A DNA stretch of 8,492 nucleotides from Acidobacteriota bacterium (GTDB taxonomy: Bacteria; Acidobacteriota; Terriglobia; Bryobacterales; JACQDG01). How positions within the stretch are numbered: position 1 is the stretch's first letter; every line of letters starts with the position of its first letter. Position numbers and translations under genes: made by a program. The DNA lies in contig JACQDI010000924.1 of NCBI GenBank assembly GCA_016201195.1, positions 1 through 8,492 of the forward strand, given 5' to 3'. The notes under the pieces are model-generated. The model saw nothing but the letters and a program-made list of their open reading frames with translations. It was not told where the DNA came from and did no database searches. Below are positions 1-5,568 of the stretch, one piece after another.

Positions 1-112
1 GCCCGCCGCCAGCCCGATCCCGGCAAGCTCTACGGTTTTTCCATTGAGTCGGCTGTCCCTTTTCCCTGGATGCTCTGAAATCTTGTTCCAACCGGCCTGA
101 TCCGTCCCGCCC

Positions 113-126
113 AGTACCCTGGTACT
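113..126. repeat. Perfect 6-bp palindrome with 2-nt centre
   Basis: AGTACC, two bases, then GGTACT form a perfect inverted repeat about 25 bp upstream of the putative -35 box of the first gene and just before a TAAAAT hexamer at 130-135. The arrangement resembles a small dimeric-regulator operator, but no regulator gene is visible next to it. It could equally be chance. Confidence 0.3.
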
Positions 127-150
127 CGCTAAAATGAGCCACCCGGTCTA

Positions 151-179
151 TTGTTCGCGTCCACATTTCGCCTTAGATT
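151..179 (+). promoter_or_regulatory. Putative sigma-70-type promoter of the 87-aa gene
   Basis: TTGTTC (151-156) and TAGATT (174-179) are separated by 17 nt, placing the transcription start near 186. That leaves a leader of about 30 nt containing the AGGAG at 201-205 before the start codon. The same -35 hexamer with the same 17-nt spacer occurs upstream of the PilZ gene on the other strand. Confidence 0.4.
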
Positions 180-216
180 AGAGACGGAAACCGGTAATAC
201 AGGAGACGCAACAGTG

Positions 217-480
217 ATGTCAGACCGAGGAATCTACCGGCTGGCGACCGCGGTTCTGGTGCAGGCCATCCAGGACGTCGCCAGCAATTCGATCGGCAGG
301 TGCACCGGCGCTTTGCGGTGGATCATCAGCGACCAGGATTCCTGCTACAGCTTCACCTTCATCTGCCGGGTACTGAACCGGGATCCGGACCAGGTCCGCC
401 GCCTCTGCCTGAACAAAGCTTGGGCGGGCCGCATGGCAGGGCTGCCCTTTCGCAACGCGCTGCGGACCGAGATAAACTGA
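217..480 (+). CDS. Small hypothetical protein, 87 aa
   Basis: Unknown function. The product is a soluble, mostly helical small protein with no signal peptide or membrane segment. An N-terminal helix (about residues 7-22) is followed by a short Trp-containing segment (ALRWI, about 32-36) and then an aromatic helix-turn-helix-like stretch (about 46-66: YSFTFIC, then NRDPDQVRR). I recall similar small proteins from Acidobacteria, where the pattern 'FSF..IC..L..DP..VRR' recurs, but no function is assigned to them and the resemblance to a DNA-binding HTH is only suggestive. The start is set by AGGAG at 201-205. The GTG at 214 (8-nt spacing) and the ATG at 217 (11-nt spacing) are both possible and differ by one residue; I list the ATG. 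The open frame further upstream to 151 lies on the predicted promoter and is not used. The next gene begins 59 nt downstream. Confidence 0.65.
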   Translation: MSDRGIYRLATAVLVQAIQDVASNSIGRCTGALRWIISDQDSCYSFTFICRVLNRDPDQVRRLCLNKAWAGRMAGLPFRNALRTEIN

Positions 481-527
481 TGAGCTTCTGCTGGACAGGC
501 GATCCCGCGGGCAGGGGCCTTCTGGGC

Positions 528-533
528 TATGAT
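528..533 (+). promoter_or_regulatory. -10-like hexamer six nt before the 540 start (leaderless candidate)
   Basis: TATGAT ends exactly 6 nt before the ATG at 540, so transcription would begin at or next to the A of the start codon. There is no usable Shine-Dalgarno sequence: the GGGG at 535-538 lies 1 nt from the ATG. No good -35 box is seen at 17 nt. Confidence 0.4.
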
Positions 534-539
534 AGGGGC

Positions 540-842
540 ATGGCTGCCGAAGTATTTGAAGTCCGCTGCCCCTGCTGTGAGGCAACGCTCAACGTCGACG
601 CCGAGACGCGCGCCGTCATCTTCCACAAAGCCGCCGAAAAGCCGCCCGCGATCGAAGACCTCAGCGCGGCCGTGCAGAAGCTGAAAGGCGAGGAGAGCCG
701 GCGCGACCAGGTGTTCCGCAAGCAGGTGGAGGCCGAGAAGAGCCACGGCAAGGTCCTCGAGAAGAAATTCGAAGAGTTGCTCAAGCAGGCCAAGTCGGAG
801 CCGCCCTCCAAGCCCGGCGTCCGGGATATTGACTTAGATTGA
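540..842 (+). CDS. Hypothetical CxxC / coiled-coil protein, 100 aa
   Basis: Unknown function. The N-terminus carries a CPCC cluster (Cys10, Cys12, Cys13) followed by a short beta-like segment (ATLNVD, AVIFH), which looks like the first half of a zinc ribbon. No second Cys pair follows, so zinc binding by a monomer would be incomplete. Residues about 36-85 are rich in Lys, Glu and Arg with heptad-like leucines (LSAAVQKLKG, VLEKKFEELL) and should form a helix or coiled coil, so dimerisation could bring two half-knuckles together. That is inference. The C-terminus is polar and ends three bases before the stop codon of the convergent ABC gene. An upstream open frame to base 300 overlaps the preceding gene and is not used. 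The translation start is supported by the CPCC-containing N-terminus beginning right after the ATG. Confidence 0.7.
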   Translation: MAAEVFEVRCPCCEATLNVDAETRAVIFHKAAEKPPAIEDLSAAVQKLKGEESRRDQVFRKQVEAEKSHGKVLEKKFEELLKQAKSEPPSKPGVRDIDLD

Positions 843-845
843 GAT

Positions 846-1634
846 TCACAGCAGGTGGTAGTAGCCGTCGTGGTGAAGCACCTCGACCGGCGTGCGGAAC
901 AACGCACTGAGCGCATCCGCCGCCAGCACCTGCTCCTTCGGCCCGTCGCGAAACACGCGGCCGTCCTTCAACAGAATGACCCGTCCAATCTCGGGGATGA
1001 TATCCGGCAGGTGATGGGTTACCAGCAGGATCGTCACCCCGGACCGGGCCAGCTTGCGCAACACCTCGCGCAGCTCGTGCATGGCGTGCAGGTCGAGGCT
1101 GGCGCACGGCTCATCGAGCACCAGGGCCTGGGGGTCGTGGGCCAGGGCGCGCCCGATGAGGACGCGACGGGCCTCACCGGAGGACATCTCGCTGACATAG
1201 CGTCCGGCCAGGTGCGGGATCTCGAGCAGCTCCAGCACCTCGTCCGCTCTTCGGTCCATGGCCGGGGTCAGCACGTGGTGCGGCCACACCCCCACACTGC
1301 TGAAAAAACCTGATAGGATCACTTCGCGCCCGGTGAAATCCCGCGTGCAGCTCTGCATCAGGTCGTTCGAGACAATGCCCAGCAACGCCCGCAGCTCGAA
1401 GACGTTCCAGTCGTCGCGCCCCAGGATGCGCACCGGCGCTCCGTTCAAGCCATAGCGCGGATAGCACTCACGGGTGATGGTCTTGATGAGGGTCGACTTG
1501 CCGCAACCGTTAGGGCCGAGAATGACCGTGTGCTCGCCCCGGGCGATCGAAAGCGAAACGGCGTCGAGCACGGGGCGTTCTCCCCGGAACACGGTGGCCT
1601 CGCGAAACTCGAGCAGGGGGATCGGCGTTTCCAC
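846..1634 (-). CDS. ABC transporter ATP-binding protein, ModF/COG1119-like
   Basis: Cytoplasmic ATPase subunit of about 262 aa. Motifs in order: Walker A GPNGCGKST (residues 40-48), a variant ABC signature MSSGE (150-154), Walker B ending in LVLDE with the catalytic Glu (171-175), D-loop SLD (179-181), and an H-loop His in LLVTHH (about 207). The region where a Q-loop Gln is expected reads LGIVSNDL, so the usual Gln is not evident; I recall similar 'GLVS' segments in the ModF/PhrA-like group COG1119. No permease or binding protein is nearby, so this is an orphan ATPase and its substrate cannot be named. The start is taken as the GTG at 1634, just before the first conserved strand (PLLEFREATV). 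The frame stays open to 1805, but that stretch is low-complexity and overlaps the PilZ gene. The stop is convergent with the CxxC gene. The ATPase fold is certain; the subfamily is probable. Confidence 0.88.
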   Translation of the reverse strand: METPIPLLEFREATVFRGERPVLDAVSLSIARGEHTVILGPNGCGKSTLIKTITRECYPRYGLNGAPVRILGRDDWNVFELRALLGIVSNDLMQSCTRDFTGREVILSGFFSSVGVWPHHVLTPAMDRRADEVLELLEIPHLAGRYVSEMSSGEARRVLIGRALAHDPQALVLDEPCASLDLHAMHELREVLRKLARSGVTILLVTHHLPDIIPEIGRVILLKDGRVFRDGPKEQVLAADALSALFRTPVEVLHHDGYYHLL

Positions 1635-1640
1635 CTTACC

Positions 1641-1646
1641 AGTGTA
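1641..1646 (-). promoter_or_regulatory. -10-like hexamer six nt before the ABC gene GTG
   Basis: On the minus strand TACACT ends 6 nt before the GTG at 1634, the same geometry as at the 540, PilZ and VOC genes. No convincing -35 box is present. The gene could also be read through from PilZ, whose stop lies 86 nt upstream. Confidence 0.25.
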
Positions 1647-1720
1647 AGCGAAGCCGTTTGACACCGGGGGGCTTTGGTAGAGTCCCGAGCCAGGACTTTG
1701 ATTACGGTGGGAGAGCGCGC

Positions 1721-2080
1721 CTAACGGTCGAGCATCAGTCTTACGGGGTCGTCGGGCTCTAACAACTGGATCCCGGTCAGGAATTTCGACCCGCTCTTCT
1801 CGCAATACAGGACGACGCCGACGTGCTCGCGGTTCTCCCCCGAGATTTGGACAACGAGGGGAGCCTGGACTGGCTCCGGCGTCTCGACCCGCATTCCATC
1901 AACCGAAACATCCTTCACGTCCGCCGCCGTCGCTCCTGGCGAAGGCATCTTCCAACGAATGGTGACCTTCTCGCACGAGGCATGCCGCTTGTGCAGGCGG
2001 CGCTGTCCTGTTACCGGGTCACACGGCCAGAGAAGATCCAGCAGTTTTCGGTGCCACGAAACGAAGGACACGCCGGACAT
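1721..2080 (-). CDS. PilZ-domain protein (putative c-di-GMP binding), 119 aa
   Basis: Small cytoplasmic protein whose features match PilZ, the cyclic-di-GMP receptor domain. An Arg-x3-Arg element (R28-L-H-K-R32) precedes a first strand (KVTIRW, about 38-43). A D-x-S-x-x-G motif follows (D57-V-S-V-D-G62), then strands about 74-80 and 87-92, and GIQLL near the end. In the family these two motifs contact the ligand, so both key elements appear present. The first 26 residues are a basic/hydrophobic helix (HRKLLDLLWP) outside the domain. The ATG at 2080 is the most plausible start: a promoter sits directly upstream, and the only SD-like run (GGAG) is too close to the codon. The gene lies between STAS and an orphan ABC ATPase, and no GGDEF or EAL enzyme is in the window. 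Domain assignment is by motif only. Confidence 0.75.
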   Translation of the reverse strand: MSGVSFVSWHRKLLDLLWPCDPVTGQRRLHKRHASCEKVTIRWKMPSPGATAADVKDVSVDGMRVETPEPVQAPLVVQISGENREHVGVVLYCEKSGSKFLTGIQLLEPDDPVRLMLDR

Positions 2081-2086
2081 GTCTCC

Positions 2087-2115
2087 ATTGTGCGCCTGTT
2101 AGCCGCAAGGAACAA
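2087..2115 (-). promoter_or_regulatory. Putative promoter of the PilZ gene, leaderless geometry
   Basis: On the minus strand TTGTTC (2115-2110), a 17-nt spacer and CACAAT (2092-2087) form a reasonable sigma-70-type promoter. The -10 box ends 6 nt before the ATG at 2080, so the transcript would start at about the start codon. It lies in the 92-nt gap after the STAS gene, giving PilZ its own transcription. Confidence 0.45.
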
Positions 2116-2172
2116 TAGGAAGAAGGTTGTAATCGGAGCGGTATCAAAGTAAGAAGACTTACGGTAATCAAC

Positions 2173-2559
2173 CTATCCGCGGTCGGCGCCGCCCGGTTTC
2201 CGCCCGACGGTGAAGTCCCGGCTGGCCTCAATCACCGTGGGATAGAAAGGCATCATAGCATCGAGCCGGGTTATTCGAAACAAGGCCCGGACCTTATCGC
2301 CGGCCCCCGCCATGTGCAGCTCCCCGCCGGCGTGCTGCAACTTCGAGAAGCAGTTGGCGATCACTCCCAGCCCGCTACTGTCAATGTAATACACTCGGGA
2401 GAGATCGAAGATCACCTTCTTTTCGTTCTTTCGCACCAGGTCTGCGACCAGGGTTTCAATACCCAGGCTGTCCGGCCCCAGCACGATCTTTCCGGCAAAC
2501 GCCAATACCGTGATGTCGGGCTCGATGCGGTCGGTCTGGATTTGCAGTATTTCAGACAT
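2173..2559 (-). CDS. STAS-domain anti-sigma-factor antagonist, SpoIIAA-like
   Basis: 128-aa cytoplasmic STAS protein. In this family the unphosphorylated form binds an anti-sigma kinase (or another partner-switch protein) and frees its target; phosphorylation of a Ser in the DSSGLG motif switches it off. Here the motif is D60-S-S-G-L-G65 after a hydrophobic strand (VIFDLSRVYYI), and Ser62 aligns with the Ser phosphorylated in SpoIIAA. The N-terminal strands (ITVLAFAGKIVL, about 16-27) and the helix after DSSGLG (VIANCFSKLQHAG) are also typical, and the length is about 20 residues over the minimal domain owing to a polar C-terminal tail. It begins 12 nt after the stop of the Tat-exported protein gene, with no evident SD, so co-transcription is likely. 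No cognate kinase, phosphatase or sigma factor is in the window. Confidence 0.9.
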   Translation of the reverse strand: MSEILQIQTDRIEPDITVLAFAGKIVLGPDSLGIETLVADLVRKNEKKVIFDLSRVYYIDSSGLGVIANCFSKLQHAGGELHMAGAGDKVRALFRITRLDAMMPFYPTVIEASRDFTVGRKPGGADRG

Positions 2560-2571
2560 CGGCGGCGGTTC

Positions 2572-4098
2572 TCACACGGCGAGGGCTCGCAGAGCCTCTC
2601 TCGCGCGTTTCATCGGGGCCGGTTCCGGATCGTTCGAGCCTTTCACGTAGTACACCGTGGCGGCGAGCAGGTGGGGCTGCCACTCGGGGCTCACCAGAGG
2701 GACGTCTTCGATCAAGGCCGCCAGATACTTATAGTAGTGTACCTCGTTAACCTTGGCGGAAGTGAGGCGCAAGGCGGCGGCAAGAAACGCTTGCCGGGCC
2801 GGAAGATCCTTGGCCAGGCGGAAGACGCGGGCGGCGGAGGCGTCGGGGTTCGATGGAATCCCGGCGAAGGTTTCAGTGAGGGTGCGATCGAGCGGGGCGG
2901 CGTCCCCGCCGGGCTCCATATCGGTGATCGAAAACGGCCGGAGGCTGTCCTGGCGTGTTCCAGCCCACGTCCGGAACTGGCCCATCCAACCGACGGCCTG
3001 GAGCAGAAGGAGAAACCGGTCTTGCGGGTCGGGGGCGGCAAGGTAGGCATAATGCAAGGCGTTGGCCGAGGTGACCGCGTGGATGCCGACCAGGGCGGCG
3101 CCGCCGCGGGCGCGCATTCGGAGCTCAGCCGCCGCCAGGTGGACGGCGTCCCAGACCGTACCGGCGCTCGTCTTGCCCTTGACGAAGCGGCCGGCGACCT
3201 CGGCGCAGGCTTCGTCGGGGATCGATTCGCGGATGGTCGCCAGGATGCTGCGCGTGGCGGCCGGGTCCCCATGGTCTATAACCCATGCGTCGCTCAACCG
3301 CGGAAACGTGTCTTTCAGGCGCTTGAGGTTGCCGTCATAGCACTGATCGTTGTACGCGTAGCCATTGACCTGCTGCTCTTTGCCGAAGGCGAGCAGGCCA
3401 AGAGCGAGGGAGCGGAGGACGGGCTCGGCATGCTGCCAGCCGATGGCCTGAAGCGTCCGGCAGGCATTGGCGACGAAGATCGCTTTGTGGCCGATGTTGC
3501 GGTAGTCGCCGGCTCCGTAACGCCACAGCATGGCGAAGACTTCGCCGGCGCTGCGGTGGCGGGCGAGGGAAACTACAGCGCGCTCAGCCCGCTCGAAGTC
3601 CCAGGCCGCCATGGCCGCCGAGAACTCCGCGGCAGCCCGCTCGGGGGAGGGGAGGATCCCGCGCATTTCCCGCATGGTGTAGTCGCCGGACTGCTGCTTC
3701 GCGTCGCGCTCCTGGGACACCTTGAAGTCGTCCAGCGCATAGAAAAGGGGCAGCAGGCGAGAGTCGGCGGGGGCTTCGAGGCTCATCAGGTGGGCCGAAT
3801 GAATGACGAATACACAATGGAGAGCAAACCCGGGCGGCTGGGGGTTGATGTTGCGAGTTCCAGCCAGAAAGAGCGCGGCGAGGAGCTGGCGGTAGGAAGC
3901 CCCGCGCCGGAGCTGGTCGACCGCCATCTCGGCGCACTTCTCGCGGGGCGTGCGCTCGATGAGCGAGACCAGCGGCTCGATCTCGGGCCGAAACTTGACG
4001 ACGTCGGGGGTGACCTCGGCGTCGGCACGGCTGAGCAGAAGGGGAGCGGCCAGCGCTCCGGTCAGACCGTGGATCACATCGCGGCGGGAAATCGTCAT
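2572..4098 (-). CDS. Tat-exported protein of unknown function, 508 aa
   Basis: The N-terminus is a twin-arginine signal (S4-R5-R6-D-V-I, a hydrophobic stretch to about residue 22, then a likely cleavage after ADA at 25-27), so the mature protein should be exported folded, possibly with a cofactor. The rest is predicted largely alpha-helical, without membrane segments. Notable His-containing stretches are FALHCVFVIHSAH (91-103), GHKAIF (203-208), WDAVHLAAAE (316-325), GIHAVTSANALHYAY (338-352) and NEVHYYKYLAA (451-461). Repeated His residues on helices could bind a metal or heme, and the 'HAVT..NALHYA' part faintly recalls questin-oxidase-like helical proteins; both ideas are inference. I do not recognise a named family. 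The start is the ATG at 4098, because GGAGGG lies 5 nt upstream and the Tat motif follows at once; an ATG three bases earlier is also possible. The STAS gene follows after 12 nt. Confidence 0.8.
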   Translation of the reverse strand: MTISRRDVIHGLTGALAAPLLLSRADAEVTPDVVKFRPEIEPLVSLIERTPREKCAEMAVDQLRRGASYRQLLAALFLAGTRNINPQPPGFALHCVFVIHSAHLMSLEAPADSRLLPLFYALDDFKVSQERDAKQQSGDYTMREMRGILPSPERAAAEFSAAMAAWDFERAERAVVSLARHRSAGEVFAMLWRYGAGDYRNIGHKAIFVANACRTLQAIGWQHAEPVLRSLALGLLAFGKEQQVNGYAYNDQCYDGNLKRLKDTFPRLSDAWVIDHGDPAATRSILATIRESIPDEACAEVAGRFVKGKTSAGTVWDAVHLAAAELRMRARGGAALVGIHAVTSANALHYAYLAAPDPQDRFLLLLQAVGWMGQFRTWAGTRQDSLRPFSITDMEPGGDAAPLDRTLTETFAGIPSNPDASAARVFRLAKDLPARQAFLAAALRLTSAKVNEVHYYKYLAALIEDVPLVSPEWQPHLLAATVYYVKGSNDPEPAPMKRAREALRALAV

Positions 4099-4103
4099 CA
4101 TTG

Positions 4104-4109
4104 CCCTCC
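4104..4109 (-). promoter_or_regulatory. Strong Shine-Dalgarno of the Tat-exported protein gene
   Basis: GGAGGG on the minus strand, 5 nt before the ATG at 4098. It decides between the ATGs at 4101, 4098 and 4131 and contrasts with the SD-poor starts elsewhere in the window. Confidence 0.6.
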
Positions 4110-4130
4110 GTTCGAAACGTGTCTGGAGCA

Positions 4131-4136
4131 ATCATA
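4131..4136 (-). promoter_or_regulatory. Extended -10 element of the Tat protein/STAS operon
   Basis: On the minus strand TGCTATGAT is an extended -10 (TG, one base, TATGAT). A weak TTGCGT lies 15 nt upstream (4157-4152). Transcription would start near 4124, giving a leader of about 26 nt that contains the GGAGGG. The element sits back to back with the DUF418 promoter. Confidence 0.45.
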
Positions 4137-4184
4137 GCATGACATTCTGGGACGCAAGGTTCGAGCGAGGCGGAAGGCATGGGG

Positions 4185-4190
4185 TACAAT
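4185..4190 (+). promoter_or_regulatory. -10-like hexamer of the DUF418 gene
   Basis: TACAAT lies 10 nt upstream of the ATG at 4201, so the transcript would carry only about 3-4 nt of leader. The -35 region is poor (TTCGAG at 4160-4165). An AGGG at 4192-4195 could act as a weak ribosome site if transcription starts further upstream. Confidence 0.4.
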
Positions 4191-4200
4191 CAGGGCTTGT

Positions 4201-5568
4201 ATGGCCGAAGAGATTCCACCCGGATCCCTGCTTCCGGATCCGCCGCCAGCCCCATTGGAGGCGGCTGCCACCCCTCTGGAGTTTCCTGAACCGATCGTAG
4301 TCGCCGAACCCGCCGAGCCGTTAGGTCCCACCGAGCCCGGCGAGCGCATCAGTCTGATCGACGTTCTGCGCGGCCTGGCGCTGTTCGGCATCATTATGGC
4401 CAACATGCGAGGCTTCGCCGGTCCGCTCACGTCCTACTTCCAGCCCAGCCTCATCTGGAAGACCCGGGTCGACTTCTGGGTGCAGACCCTGATCGACACC
4501 TTGGTCCAGGGGAAGTTCATCACAATCTTTGCCTTCCTGTTCGGCGTCGGATTCGCGGTGCAGTTGACTCGCGCCGAGAAGCGGCATTCGGGATTCGCCC
4601 GCTTCTACAGCCGCCGCCTGCTGGCGCTCCTATTGCTCGGCGCGCTCCATCAGCTCCTGTTCTGGTGGGGTGACATTCTGCTGAGTTACGCCCTCGGTGG
4701 CTTCCTTCTGATCCCGTTCCGGAAACGGCAGAACAAGACCGTCCTCATTTGGGCGCTTTCACTGATGCTGCTACCGGTCGCCGGCGGCACCGGGTTCGCC
4801 CTGTATAAACGTCTCCGACCCGATCCCCCGCAGAAAGTGGAGGAGAACAAGAAGAAGGCCGCGGAGGACCGCCAGAAGAGCCAAGCCGACATGTGGAAGA
4901 CCGTCAAGGTCTACCAAAGCGGCAACTACGTGGGCATCTTTAAGGAGCGGCTGGGCGAACTGAAGCGCATGATCAGGTCGCAGCCGATAGTCGTCGTCTT
5001 CACGCTGCCGATCTTCCTGCTCGGCCTCTGGGTCTGGCGCCAGGGGATCTTCCAGGACCCGGAAGCCCACCGATCCCTCCTCCAGAAAGGACTCATCATC
5101 GGCGCCCTGGCCGGCATCCCCGCCAACATCGCCTTCGCTTGGGGCTCGCAGGTGGTCTCCAGCCAACCGCAGACCGGTCCCCCGACCCCATTTATGCTTT
5201 TCGGCTTCCTGCTTGCCACCTTCGGCCGTCCTGCGCTTAGTATGAGTTATGCCTGCGCCGTCGGCCTGCTTTTCCTAAACGAGGCCTGGCGCCGCCTGCT
5301 GATGCCTTTCGCTGCCATCGGCCGCACGGCTCTTTCCAACTATCTCTTCCAGACCGTCGTCTGTACCACGATCTTCTATGGGTATGGCGGCGCGCTGTTC
5401 GCAAAGGTCAGCCTCGCGTGGCTCCTCGTCCCGACGGTCGTCATCTACGCGCTCGAAACGCCGCTCAGCAACTGGTGGCTCAGCCGCTACCGCTTCGGCC
5501 CGGCCGAGTGGATCTGGCGTTCGATGACGTACGGCAAGGTCCAGCCGATGAAGCGTGGCGCCCTGTGA
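4201..5568 (+). CDS. DUF418 (YeiB-like) integral membrane protein
   Basis: 455-aa polytopic inner-membrane protein. After a Pro/Ala/Glu-rich cytosolic extension (about 1-46), the DUF418 hallmark appears: RISLIDVLRGLALFGI with IMANM (49-69). GKFITIFAFLFGVGFA follows (104-119), then GALHQLLFWWGDILL (147-161) with the conserved His and Gly-Asp. A charged Lys/Glu loop (210-260), containing the family-like YQSGNY, separates the first membrane block from the C-terminal DUF418 domain. That domain includes AAIGRTALSNYLFQ (371-384) and ends with SRYRFGPAEWIWR and TYGK. The biochemical role of DUF418 is not settled; the family is placed near membrane acyltransferases (acyltransferase-3 type), so a transfer reaction across the membrane is possible, but no substrate can be inferred. 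The stop overlaps the start of the MFS gene by 4 nt, which indicates translational coupling. The family assignment is secure; the function is open. Confidence 0.9.
   Translation: MAEEIPPGSLLPDPPPAPLEAAATPLEFPEPIVVAEPAEPLGPTEPGERISLIDVLRGLALFGIIMANMRGFAGPLTSYFQPSLIWKTRVDFWVQTLIDTLVQGKFITIFAFLFGVGFAVQLTRAEKRHSGFARFYSRRLLALLLLGALHQLLFWWGDILLSYALGGFLLIPFRKRQNKTVLIWALSLMLLPVAGGTGFALYKRLRPDPPQKVEENKKKAAEDRQKSQADMWKTVKVYQSGNYVGIFKERLGELKRMIRSQPIVVVFTLPIFLLGLWVWRQGIFQDPEAHRSLLQKGLIIGALAGIPANIAFAWGSQVVSSQPQTGPPTPFMLFGFLLATFGRPALSMSYACAVGLLFLNEAWRRLLMPFAAIGRTALSNYLFQTVVCTTIFYGYGGALFAKVSLAWLLVPTVVIYALETPLSNWWLSRYRFGPAEWIWRSMTYGKVQPMKRGAL

Noticed and set aside
1..78. Open plus-strand frame from the left edge ending in TGA at 76-78 (reads ...PDPGKLYGFSIE...)
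   Set aside because: Only 25 codons with no recognisable motif; it could be the tail of a gene to the left, but the evidence is too thin to annotate.
134..181. 15-codon ORF after TAAAAT
   Set aside because: Very short, overlaps the predicted promoter of the next gene, and has no SD or similarity.
1658..1683. Plus-strand TTGACA followed by TAGAGT
   Set aside because: The spacer is only 14 nt and no plus-strand gene lies downstream; it is probably chance.
1635..1805. N-terminal extension of the ABC ATPase by 57 residues
   Set aside because: The stretch is Arg/Pro-rich, has no SD and overlaps the 3' end of the PilZ gene; ABC ATPases of this type start just before the first conserved strand.
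1823..2152. Plus-strand 109-codon ORF
   Set aside because: Antisense shadow of the PilZ gene with no domain; the minus-strand PilZ motifs and promoter explain the region.
2149..2162. GTAAG-aaga-CTTAC hairpin between STAS and PilZ as a terminator
   Set aside because: The stem is only 5 bp, AT-rich, with no T-tract on either strand; too weak to call.
2314..4137. 607-codon open frame on the plus strand, the longest in the window
   Set aside because: It is antisense to the Tat protein and STAS genes, has Gly/Arg-rich composition with no recognisable domain, and lacks a ribosome site. The opposite strand has a clear Tat signal, SD and STAS motif.
5418..5564. N-terminal extension of the MFS transporter
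   Set aside because: It overlaps DUF418 coding sequence and encodes an Arg-rich non-membrane segment; the GTG at 5565 gives a normal MFS N-terminus.
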